Assembly: GCA_039621445.1 (NCBI GenBank)
Contig: CP154955.1
Coordinates: 49,026,086 to 49,090,085, forward strand
From: Euglena gracilis
Taxonomy: Eukaryota > Euglenida > Euglenophyceae > Euglenales
Reading direction: 5' to 3'
DNA length: 64,000 bases
Within the stretch, counting starts at the first letter, position 1. Each line of letters begins with the position of its first letter. A program made the translations under genes and the position numbers. Below, one piece after another: positions 12,240 through 24,200 of this stretch. The notes beneath the pieces are model-generated. The model was not told the origin of the DNA. It did not search any database and was given only the letters and a program-made list of their open reading frames with translations.

Positions 12240-12900
12240 AGGCCGATCTCGGGCAATGGACCGATGCGGTGGGGGATACCGCGCGCATGCGGGAGGGCCC
12301 CAAGGGACAGCGATGGGGGCAGCAATGGTGGCGGCGGCTGAGGAGGGCCTGGCGCACGCAATGCCTCGGACCGCTGCAGGGGCTCCGGCGCAGCCCCTGA
12401 TTAATGTGAATGCCTTCTGCCACCGATCAGGCGGAGGGGGCTGCAAGCCAACGTTTTCGCTACACGGGCGAGGTCGGCAGACAAGTGTCGAGACTCTATC
12501 AACGCCTTGCAAAGCTGCCGAGCCACAACTCCAACGCGTCCTCCTTTTAACTGCCAGACGGCTGCAAGGCCACCCGCTTGTCACGCCAATCAGCATTTTC
12601 CTCTGGCACGGTGAGCTGCAGGCCATCTCCCATGCCGTTCGCGGCCACCTCCGACCTCGTCAGCTTCCCACTCTCATCTTCGCAATGCAAAAGGGGCCCC
12701 CAGTCCTGGGCCGCATGCATTCTGCCATCCAATTACCGCCGGGTTGGTGGGGCACGCTTGGCGCGGGGACAGCCTGGAGAACACCGTGCAGCCCAGGCTC
12801 TGCCGTCATCGATCCATGAGGAACAGCAGAAGGCCGATATGCTGCCTCTGAAGCGGAGGCATGAAAAGCCAATAATGAAATGCGCAGCCCCGCTCAGGCA
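12240..12900. other. Protein-like but unrecognised G/C-balanced segment
   Basis: A region of about 650 bp stays open in more than one plus frame and has balanced composition without homopolymers, unlike its surroundings. One plus frame contains GEVGRQVSRLYQRLAKLPSH and another LPLKRRHEKPIMKCAAPLRH. No motif, start or splice pattern could be fixed. It may be decayed exon or element sequence. Confidence 0.2.
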
Positions 12901-13526
12901 CAGATATCTTTGGAAAGGGCTACCCATTTTGCACGTCATATTGTCTTCTTACTCCTCCCTTCGAAATGCCACAGCACCAATCACCATATTATCACAGGAA
13001 GCACATACGTGAGCATGTGGAAGACCGAGGGAACACCTTTGATATCTGGCAATGTTACACACATCTTTTCATTGTCTTGAGGCTTCAGGGCTGGGTACAT
13101 TTTTTTAAGCTGCCTTAAAAACCTTGAAAACCCTTAAAAAATCAGTTTGGGAAAAATCGGAATTTTGTTTGGGAAATTTTCGGAATTTGAGCCAAAAATG
13201 AAGTCGCAAAATTTCGGCAGAAACAAGCCAACTCCGAGAAACGAATATTTTTTTTCTGTCATCACTGGAACGTTGTCTATCCGAAAAAAAATGGGTTTTT
13301 TGGACTTTTTTAAAAAATTTGGGACCCTGTTCGATGCCGGGATGGCCCTCTTTTTCCTGAATAATATAGTGCATAGAGGAAGAATAACGGCCACAAGCCC
13401 TGAAATAGGGGGGTATGTTTTAAGGCATAAATTTTAAAAGTCTTAAGGTTTTTTAAAGGCGCTTTAAAGGGTTTTAAGGCATATCTAAATTTTTTAAGGC
13501 GTCTATTTCTTAAGGGTTTTCCTTGT

Positions 13527-13740
13527 ACACCTGGCGCTGAGACCGCCATGGGGACACGGTCGTCCCGCATGCCCAGCTTCAGCAGCGTTGTGTTCTGTTG
13601 GGTGACGGCACGCAGCTCCTCCTGCAGGTGCTGGCACCGGACGCGGCTCTGGGCCAACAGAGTCTCGAGGGAGTCGAGGTCGGTGTAGCCCCCGATGGCT
13701 GGCCTGGAGGTCACGCCGGTCATGCGTGAGCACGCCTGAC
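13527..13740 (-). CDS. Candidate coiled-coil exon, unrecognised
   Basis: After a CCCGTCAG acceptor (complement near 13738) the minus frame reads TDLDSLETLLAQSRVRCQHL and then QEELRAVTQQNTTLLKLGMR, with heptad-like leucines typical of a coiled coil. Possible donors are GTGTAC or GTCTCA after MAVSAP or PMA. The family is not recognised. It may be the most upstream visible exon of the minus-strand gene whose other pieces lie at 4.6-10 kb. Confidence 0.4.
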
Positions 13741-13911
13741 GGGGAGACCAATGGTGTTGCACAGTGGCTGGCAAACGTCTGGGAAAAAGGGGGAATTTTC
13801 AGCACCAGACGACGGCCCCTTCGAAACTGCAATTTCAACTGCGATATATTTGTAAAAGTGCTAATAACAATACAACAGTTGCAAAAATCCTTGCAGAAAA
13901 TGGGCACTTAT

Positions 13912-14442
13912 CAGGGGGGGGGATGCAACTTGGCCCTTCAAATTATGCAAGTCAAAAAAAATGCAAAAAAATGCAAAAAAATGCAAAAAAAATGCAAAAA
14001 AAAATGCAAAAAAATGCAACTTGCAAAAAAAAACCTGAGAAAACCCTGAGAAAAGGCTGGAATATAACAGAGTTGCTGCCTATAATCCATAGACATGTGA
14101 CAATGCCGGTGTATACCTGTCAATGATTCACAAAGAAGACCTCCTGGAAGACAACGGCAAGCACTGAGACCCCAAAAACCCCAGGCAACTGCAGAGGGAC
14201 CAGAGACAAAACATGACATAGGGCGAGGGACTACAAAAAAGTTAAATTTTTCCAAAACAAAATATTTTATGCAAAAAAAATGCAAAGAAAATGCAAAAAT
14301 GCAAACATATGGCGACCAACTACAAAAAATTTTTTCAGGGCAAAATATTTTATGCAAAAAAATGCAAAAAATGCAAATTCCGGAAAAACCTGATTGTGCA
14401 AAAAAAATGCAAATTATGCAAGTTGCATATTTCCCCCCCCCT
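13912..14442. mobile_element. hAT-like MITE with ATGCAAAAAA tandem units, 8-bp TSD
   Basis: The element begins CAGGGGGGGGGATGCAACTT and ends in the inverted AAGTTGCATATTTCCCCC plus a C run and T. GCACTTAT flanks it at 13904-13911 and 14443-14450, an 8-bp duplication. Internal arrays of ATGCAAAAAA-type units sit near both ends. Same end structure and TSD length as 7176-7699, but with a different internal repeat. Confidence 0.75.
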
Positions 14443-14449
14443 GCACTTA

Positions 14450-15237
14450 TCTGCCCCATGAAGACACACCATCAATTACCTTTGTCCTTCAATCATCATC
14501 ATGATCAATCACCAATGCAGAACGTGGGTGGTGTGGCACGGCATGACATGGAGTCAGAGCTGTCGCTTTCCAAGGGAGCAAAAGGAACAAAAAGGCAAAT
14601 AGCGCCATCAGGACGCAGTGGGTTTGGACATGGTTGAACCAGGGGTGGGTCGTTTGGATAATGCCCGAAACAAACGCGGCCGTGTGATGGCTATAAGAGG
14701 GTTGGGAATCGACCTGCCCACTCCCAAAGGAAGTCACTGGGGGCAGGAAGGCAGGCCACTGGACCCGAGTGTATCATTGAAGCAACCAGTGGAAGTATGC
14801 AAGGTCAGCTGCGACCCCAGAGGCTCAAAACGGCGCACAGCTGTGCGTAGGCACGCAATTGTATTTCTTCCCCTATGCTGTCTGCAACAACATCCAATTC
14901 AGAAACACTATGAAATGTCAGGAAACGACAAGAAAATCAGATGCACAGAACATACTAGAACCCCAGAAAAATGTTGCCATCCACATACGTTGCGGGGATG
15001 GACAAAAAAAACACAGGTAGATAAATGGATGAAGGAATAACAAATGAAGGAAGAAATGATGCATAAATAGAGAATCAAAAAAGGTACAACTGGATGCCCT
15101 CGCAAGGCTTTCGAGGGAGAGTGGCACTTTTCATTAACCACCTGTGTCGCACTGAGCAGCCAAAAAAAAACATGAAATGAGACCGAAGGTCTCAGTCCAC
15201 CAGAAGAGGCACAGTTTACGGTGGAAGGGGGGGAAGG
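14450..15237. other. No gene recognised
   Basis: The spacer downstream of the RING-TPR-J gene stop. One plus frame is open from 14618 to 15040 but has no motif or splice evidence. The gene's poly(A) region should lie here; I cannot pinpoint a signal. Confidence 0.45.
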
Positions 15238-18200
15238 TCAGTGGTGGTGCCGTGGCTTGTGCTCGTGCGCCGCCCGCTGTGCCGCCGCCACCCGCTCTTC
15301 GATGGCCTCCTTGTCATACCCCTCGTCATAGAGCTGCCGCTTGAAAGGGTCCGTCAGGACCTCCAGCGCCTGGGGAGGGGGAGGACGGTGCGCTGGGACG
15401 CCGACGATTGACCCAGAGACCACCAGGGTCACTTTTCTCGAGGCCGCCGCCCACCCAGTGCTGAGAAAAAACCAGTCCATCCCACCCACCCAAAAAAAAG
15501 CTGGGAAAAGAACCGACGGAAAATTTTTGAAAAATTTTGCGCCGACAAACCTGCAGAAGCTTTTTCGGGCGGACAAACCCACTAAGCCCCCGAGGGGCGG
15601 GTTCACAGCGGGGTCAAATGAATAGATGGGGTGACCCTGCCCCCACCATCCTTAGAGCTGTGCAGATGCTACAGTTGAACAGCTACTGCAGGGCTGTCGC
15701 AGAAAAGCTGGGGAGTTGGGATGGCATGGGAAGCCAAATCAGAATCACCCCAAACCCATTTCCGTAAAAATTGGGTTGAAAGGGTTGCAATTTGCTGGGT
15801 TGCAGTGGCTACAACCCAGCAAATCCCAGTAAATGACGACCTTGTCTTGGAAGAGAGCCCCAGCCAAGCAAGCACCATTGGGGGGGGGGGGGGTCTGGGA
15901 CCTCCCCCATCAACTTGAACTTCTCCTCTGCCATGCGCCGCTTCTCCTCGTCCTCCGCGTGCTTGTCTGGGTGCCATTCCAGAGCAAGCTGAACAGACAG
16001 ATGGGGGGAAGCAGGGGGCCAAGCATTTTTTTTCTTTGGCGGGTGTGGTTTCTAGACAGTTTGTCTATCAATAAGAAGCAAAGAAAAGCGATGGTATATG
16101 TGTCCAATGTTTTTGGGACATTTTTCCTCCCATGGATTCTGCGTGGCCCAACATTCAACGAGGTTGAATATGGACCCATCCTGTAGGTAGCTGTTGTGCA
16201 TCCTGGCACCCCTGGCAACTCTTGGAAACCAGTATTATCATCGCCAACGTGTTTTTGTATCCACCTCCACATTGACTGGCGAGAGCAATTGGGTGGGGAA
16301 TGGTCCAAACAGAAAGCCTACCTGTTTGTATGACTGCTTGATCTCCATCTCAGATGCAATGCGGCTGACCTGTAAAACAGCAGTGTTGCCTGTGTGTGTT
16401 TGGGGGGGGGGGGGAGGTTATTTGTGTGGACAAAAAATAAACTCAAGTAGTTCAATCACAAACGTGAAAAACGGGTGGATGAAAACACAATCAACTTGAG
16501 CAAGGATTGCAGCGGATAGGAGTTTGTGTCCACATCTGAAATCGAGAATTTCGAGTTCAAAATATCAATAAATTGATAAATTTCATCAATTTATTGATAA
16601 GAAAGCACCACGGCACCTGGAGCAGGGCGTAGTAGTCGGTGCGTCGCTGCTTCCGCACCTCAAACTTCGCCCGCTCGTGCCAGTGCTGGACCTTCGTGTC
16701 GCTGCCCAGCATCTTCATCACGTGCTCCATCGTCCGCAGCGCCTCCTCGTGCCGGCCCAGCTGGTGCAGGGCCGTCACTTTGACGGCCAGCCTGTTCTTG
16801 AGAATGCATCGACTGACTTGGGGGGGGGGGACCCTGGGGTAGTTAAAAGCAAACAAACAAAACAATCAACTCACAGAAGAAGAAATGTCACCCCATTTTG
16901 GCATTTTGTCCCGTAACCTGAAGCAAAGGCTGGCGGGGTGAGCCAAGCGTCCCTGTAAAGCAAACAAACGAGGAAACACACAACCCAGCCGGCACGGCGT
17001 GTGACTGACGCGACCAGCCATCAATTGAGCTGAGAACCCAAACAAAAAATACAGTCCAATTGGAGTCCACTGTATGTGCTCCAGTTTCATGCTGCTCGAT
17101 GTTTTCATTTCAAAAAAACGATTCTAAACATAATCTAGGTTGCCGGGTGCCAATCCTACTGTCAAACACCCCGCCCCAAAAAAGACGGCAAACCCGAATT
17201 TCACACTGCCTTTTTCCTTGAGATTTGATATTACAGCAAAAAACTCACCGGTAGTCGTCCTCCGCGTACAGCGCAATACCGCAGTCCTCCAGGCAGTTGT
17301 CATAGCGCTCCAGCCGAAGGTAGCAGGCCCCTCGCTGTGAGAGGGGAGGAGCGATGGAAACCTTTTCTCAAAACCAGCTCCTTAAGTTCCGTTGCACTAT
17401 CATATGCCCATAACGATTCACAACGCATGCAAGATGCGCACATGAGGAAAGCAAAGATTAAACCCCATATCCACAAGCCCAGGGGGAGGGGGTGTCCCCC
17501 ACCAACAGCGACATTGAAACCTGGCAATCTTTCATTTTGGGGGGTTGAACAAGCTGGATAAAAAATCTCGTTTGAAGGTAAAGCAAAAATGTCAGTCTCA
17601 TTTGAACTCCGTTAGTTTTGCGTCGGCTTGATGAGCTGGCCACTCACAGGTCTCTGTCTGTAGGAAGTCGCCCAGTATCAAATACTTTGTACCAACACCA
17701 GATTTATCTTTGGAGTCATCAAGCTGGGGTTGGTGGTGTGCCTGCGTCTCGGAAGACCCCTGGGCCAGGGGGCGGGGGGCGTCCCAGGCCAGACCCGGGT
17801 ATGGATTTTGGCGCGAAGTGCTGGAAAATTTTTTCGGGAAATGCCCTTAGATGGCCCAAAAAAAAACCGGGGGGAGGAGAAGACTGTTCGTTCACCCAGC
17901 ATATGTTTTTTTTGGTCCTGTGCATCCCGCACCTCGGCATGTAGCAGCGCGGAGAGTGGGGCGTGGGGTGGGGCCTCCGCCAACTGGATGGCCTCCGAGA
18001 ACAGCTGCAGCGCCTGCTCGAACCCCCGGCTGGTCACCTACGCCGCGAGAGAGGGCTGGACTCCAGCTGCTGTATGCTGTATAGCAACCTTGGGGTGCTT
18101 TGTGCTGTTGGGAGCCTGCCTATAGAAGGCTCACACGCCCTGGGGAGAAGGTCTGACCCCGGGAAATTTGTCTTGAATATGGTGGTTTTCAGCCCCGGCG

Positions 18201-21200
18201 CCTTTGGCTCTGGGGATGAAAAACTCTCTTGCATAAACCCAATCAACCTTAATCTTAACTAACGGGTTCGAAAATGCCCCCCCACCCTCTGCTTGCCATT
18301 ACACCTGTCCCTTCCTTTAAAAAAAGGCCTGGCTCGAAGTCACCACCAAATCTGCCGTCATGCAGCCGAAAGCACCAAAAGCACAGGAAAAAATTGACAC
18401 GGTGGGTGCCAGCACGCTGGATTGCGTGCCGGTCCATTTACGGGGCATTGCCACTGCAAATCCTGTTGCCACCGTCACCAGCGACAGTAGACCCGTGGTC
18501 CGACATGAGGGGGGAGGCAAGTGGGGAGGTCCAATGGGAACAGGCACGCACCTGCTCCTGCGCCTCCTTCACGGTCGCCTGCACCTTCCGGGCTCGCTTC
18601 AGAGCCCGGGCAGCCTCCGCCTCGTCCGGGTCCAGCCTGAGCGACAGGGAAGGGAGTGGCGCACGGGCCACAGACTGGAGGCGCAAGGTCTGGGAGGAAC
18701 AGCGCCGACCCGGGCCATGTTGGCACAGCGCTTCGGTCCCCCCGCCCCACCCAGGGCTGAACAGGAAGGCCTGTGGGGGGGGTCGACCCCCTGCCCACCA
18801 CAGCACCCGCTCAAAGAAAATTCCTTCCGCACCTTCGACGCCGAAGGAGGATTTTGACCTGAAAAATCAGCGCCCCCAGAAATACGGGAAGGCCTGGTAG
18901 GCCCCACCCCCACCCATGGGGGTGGGGGGGGGGTCCACCCCCCAACGGGTTGCAGGGATTCCCGTACAGCCCTGTCCCCGCCTTCTACTGGCTGGGTGTT
19001 GTGCAGTCCAAGCCCGCAGCTTTGGTCGCGAGCAAAAAAGCTTCTTTGACTGTGCCACCCACACATGGAGTCTCATAAAAAGTTCGCCGCAAAATGCTGG
19101 CGGCGACGAGCGTTGATGATAACCCTGTGGACCGCACCCAATATTTGTTGCCTCACCCCACCTGTTCTGGTGCTGTTCACTGTAAAGGCCTCGATATACC
19201 TCGGCCTTTGTCCATTGTTCAAAGCTCTTTGTCCGAGTTTGTCCATTTTTTTTCATTCTTTTTTACGACGAAGCGAGGGCATTTCAATCGGGGAAACATG
19301 TTCAAGGTCTCAACATTGGGAGGTCAAGCAAGTTTGTCCAATTGGAGACATGCACAGTCCAAAGGGAAGAGTTTTGTCTGCTCTTGAAATTTCGGCAGGA
19401 AGGGTCAAACTGATGCAAATATAAATAATGTTCGATCCTTCATTCTTCATGTAAATCATAATATGTTGTAATAGCTGTTATTATGTTAAATATACCACAA
19501 ATATTTTCAAATTTTCCAAGCATATTGAATGTATCTGGCTCAACCCAAATCAAAAAAAAAGTCCAATTAAAAAGCTGAGTGACAGGAACCAGGGGAGAAA
19601 AGAGGGGAACCGGATGGCCTCTGTGAGGTGCTTGATGGCCTGCTCCATGTCCTTGCTGAGGAACAGGGCCACCCCTGTGGCGCAGGAATCCATCCTCCCG
19701 ACGGGAAGACCAGAGCACGAGGAAGGGCAGGAATGACTGTGGGGGCGGGGGTCGACCCACCCCACCAAACCATGGCTTACCATCAGGGGGGATATCCACT
19801 TTCCGCTTTCAAAAAACCAGTCAGTCACCCCGACCCACCCGGGGGGGGGGGGGTCAGTCAAATACTGACAATTCGGCCAAAACAGCCTAAATAAGGCCCA
19901 GAACCAATGGATTTCTGGCCTTTTTTCAAAAAAAGGCCTTTCCTTTGCATTTAAGAAATCGTTCCATTGAAGAAAACCTGTGGAGAGGAGAGTGAAAAAA
20001 AAAATGGGTGGAATCCTTCCTTGGTCCGGAAATATTTGGGTGATTTTTGTCCAACCAATTATTTTGAACCATTTTTTTTTAGGCCGATCCCTCCCATGAC
20101 AAAGAATCAAAATGTGGACTCGCGTTAAAATGAGCAGTTGCATTTTCCCAAAAAAGGCAATTCATGTTTTAATTCACTGGCGTAAATTGAAATGTAAAAA
20201 AAATTAAAAGCAATAACACCAACCTCCGACCAAATAACAGGTTGGTGCAGGTGGTTCCAAACCTCGCACGGTGTAAGCCTCCGCATTTTGAGGATCGGCT
20301 TTGATAACTTGCAGGGTGAGACGAAGGGCACGGTCACAGATGCCAATCTTCACCTCGCTGCGAGATACCCACAGCAACACAGTGTGCGCCTTGGTCAGCT
20401 GTGGCGGAAATGGAGGATATGGACAGGGGGGGGGGTCCCGGGGACCCACTCACTTTCCCCCGAAAATGGCCAAAAATCGCGAAAATGCTAAAAATAGCAT
20501 CTTTAAAAAAAATTTCGGCGCCTTTGGCGCCAAAAAGTATATCCCCCCCCCCCCCCCGGGGGGGCTCGGCCGGACCCACCCCCCCTACCCCCCCCCGGGG
20601 TCCAAGACTAAAAACCAGAGCAAGAAGTGCCTCAAAAATGGGCAAATCAATCACAGTGGCCGTTTGCCATGACAAAGATGCCAGTAAAGTGGGAGAAGTA
20701 ACAATTTGCATTTTTAGATAAAATCAACGGTGCAAGCATGAAAAGAAAAGAAACAGCAATGACAAAAAAAAAGGCCTTCCAAACCCAAAGATACCCAAAG
20801 ACAGATCAATGGAAGTGAGTCAATCGAAACTTCAAGCTCGGTGGGGAAGGTGCGCCGACCAGGGTGCCGAGCCTCAACCACCAGGATCAATACCAAGCCG
20901 AATGTGTGGGCCCACCACTCTACTCACCCAGCACGCCCCCCAATGTGAAAGGTTAGGGGGTACGTGTCCCACGGTGGGAAACGTCGAACCCTGCACCTGC
21001 ATCATGGCGCTGAACGATGCCCGGGCCTGCTCGTAGTCACCGTTGTGGTAGGCACGCAGCGCGTGGTCCATCTGCAGGTGCAGCGACTGCACCCGCTGGA
21101 GCCTGGCAGCCTGTTCGGTCGAAAGATCCCGCAGCCAACCGTGACTTGGCACCAATGCATCGTACTAAATGGGTGTGAGAGTGAGTGCATGCGTGGTGGG

Positions 21201-24200
21201 TGGGTGGGTGGGTGGGTGGGTGTGGGTGGGTGGGTGTGTGGGTGAGCTGTCCACAATTTCCGCAATTACCCACAATGTTCCGCAATTTTCCAGAAGTCAA
21301 AAGCCTCCGATGTCAAATTTCCCCCCAGCTCCCCATACCTGCTTCTGGGGACACTCCTGGGCGACTTGGTCAGCTTTCTGCAGATAATGAGCGAAAACCA
21401 GCCCACCATCAACTTGAAACTGGGTGGGGGGGGGTACATTTGACTGGCTGTGACTGAGCATTAAATGGCATTGCGGCTGCCCTTGCATGGTCAAGTTCAA
21501 CCAGATTGCCAGGTGCCTGACACCTTTGGTGAAGCAACTGTAATTAATCTTAAATATATGTGTGTATATATGTATATATATAGTGGTTGTGTTTGTTGGT
21601 GGTTGTCGATGTGGGTGTGCGTGTGGGTTTGGGTGTGGGTGCCGATGCAGGTGACGCTCGGGTGTGGAAATGGATAAAAAATGCATCTCGCAATTGTTAA
21701 AGAATGTAATTCTCTGCCTCACAGTATTTCCCCCGCATTCTTTGTTCATTCCAGTTTTTGCTGGCCGATTGGTGGTTTCATATGTATATGCAGCGCACAC
21801 ACGCACCCATGCATCGCAGACAAATTGCGGACATCGCAGGAATTGTGTTGAAATTTCAGATAACAGTGCCCCTCCTGGAAAAGGAGCCGGGCCGGTGCTC
21901 CTCCGCCAGTTCCGGGTTGCGGGGCTGGAGAGCAATGGCGCGGGTCAGCTCTTCGCTGGCCTTGTCGAATTGCCCTGCGAGGGGGCATGGGCCGGAGTGG
22001 CACAAACCACCCACACTGATCACGGTGGGGGAGTGGGTCATACGGTGAACAATGACAGCAGCAGCACCAGAACAAATGGTGTGCACAATGGCAAGAAAGG
22101 GGCAGCGTAAACTGCCCAAACAATATCCCAGTCACAAATAATAACCCTCCTCCGGAGGACCAATTTCGGTGGTCCTCACAGTAAAAGCAGGGGTGGATGC
22201 GCCAGCCCGGCCTCGAAATAAATGCGCAAACGATGCCCATTTTTTAGGGGGAAAAAAATGTGCAGAAGTGTGTTAAATTTGAGATACAAAGTGCAAAAAT
22301 CAGGGAAATGCAAAAAAAAAGCTCAAAAAAAGCATGCAAAGATGGCACCAGATTTACAAAGATTGCAGGGAATTTGAGGAAAATGTTAGAAAACGAAATT
22401 TACAAAAAAAAGTAAAAAAATGGGTAAATCACAAAAAATTACCAAAAGGCAAAAAAAAATTGCTTAAAAAATCGAAAAAAAAAGTTCAACCCCGCATATT
22501 TTTGGAAAAACATTTTAAAAAAACGCACGGAAAAATGTGCAAAAATGCGAAACGCATCCCCCCCATTAAGCTACGTCCGCACTCCAGCAAAGAAAAAAAG
22601 GGAAACCACCAGACACGTCCTTAAATCATGGTATTCTGAACTGCACATTTATTCAAAGAAGAGTGCACTGTGAAATCCACAATCGTGCTATGCCATTTTC
22701 ACGGATGTCAACGTAGGCAAATAATCAACCCTCTGACTCCAACTTCGCGAGTACAAATAATAAACCACAGGGCTTGATTATTTGGGAGGGCACTTTCTAG
22801 GGCACTTTCTCTGCAGGTCCAGAGCAAAAGACATACCGAGCGCGCACAGTGCCTTGGCCATCCGGACATAGCCCTTGGCAAACTTGGGGTCGGGGGCCAG
22901 GGTAGGCTAAGCTGGTCAACGCCACGCAGCAGTCCCCCCACCCCGAAAAACCCAGTAAAGCCAGGCAACCTGGGGGAGTGGCAGTTTGTGTTTAACCGTA
23001 GCCAGCCACAGGTAGGTAGGTAGGCAGGCAGGCAGGTAGGCGGGTAGATTGGCAGGTGGGTAGGTAGGTAGGTATGCGGGTGGGCAGGTGGCGCCGGGTC
23101 CAGCTCCTGGCTGGTCGGACCCACCCCCTTGGACCCCACCCCCTAGGGGGGGGGGGGGTCCAGCCAGCACCTTTTTTCCAGCCAGCTTCGGGACCCCTGG
23201 GGGGGGGGGGGGTCCTGAAGAACCCCTGTTTGGGGAGGTGCCCAAATATAAAGCTAAGGGGTTTTATATTTGGGGGGGGTTTACCTACCCACCCACCTGC
23301 CAACCTGTCTACCTACCCCTACCCACGGGTACCCAAAAAAATGCCTGAAAAAAGCACAAATCCAGCTGGGTTCTGGGGTGAAAGCCCAAACAGAAGTGTC
23401 ATTTTTGGCCAGTGTTGACCCCTATTTCCCAAAATTTTCCGCGCTTTGTGCCAAAATTTTTTCGGTCCAGCCCGCCTTCGCCGGGCTGGCCCGAACTTTA
23501 TTTCGGTGGACCTGGGGGGGGGGGGTCTGCAGCCAACCTGGGAGGTGCTGGCTGGAAAAAAGGTGCTGGCTGGCTGGCTGGACCCCCCCCCTGGGTAGGG
23601 TCGCCTCGGCTTAAGACAACCCCTGCCCCCCCCCATCGTTTGCGGTGAAAATTTGTGATATCCAATCAAACATTTTCTGCTTTGCCCTCAATAGCACCCT
23701 CAGGAATGGACAAACAGATGGATGGCAGTGAAATAGATGGCGGGCACCGTAGGCAATGCAACAGCCGGCTCTGAGCCAACTGCACCGCCCGCTGACAGTC
23801 CTTGATGCATTCCTTGTCAGGCTGTTTTGGACCAGCCCCCCCCCCCCCTCCTGGCAAGCACCTTTGACCTCTGGTTGGATTGGACGATCGACCCGGCAGT
23901 GGTTTTGTACAATCTTGGGGTGGGGGAGAAGGGAGGCCCAAAATTTGGCATTGTCAAAATGATTTTGCCAATGCCCATGATTTAATTCGCGATATTTCAT
24001 CAAAAAAAAGTCCACAAAAATCTATATGTGGACTTTTTGTTGCACAGTTCAATATCAGTGGGGACCAGACCACTGTGATCCAAACCAATCCTGCCGGGGA
24101 GGGGAGGTTCGGCGCCTCCTCACTTTCAAAGAAAGCCTGCTCTCTGTAAGTATCAAGCATTAACCATGCTGCAGCACGATTGCCATAATATGCGGCCACC

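Noticed and set aside
22334-22624. Lysine-rich ORF resembling a ribosomal or nuclear protein
   Set aside because: It is A-rich intron sequence of the RING-TPR-J gene, and lysines arise from AAA runs.
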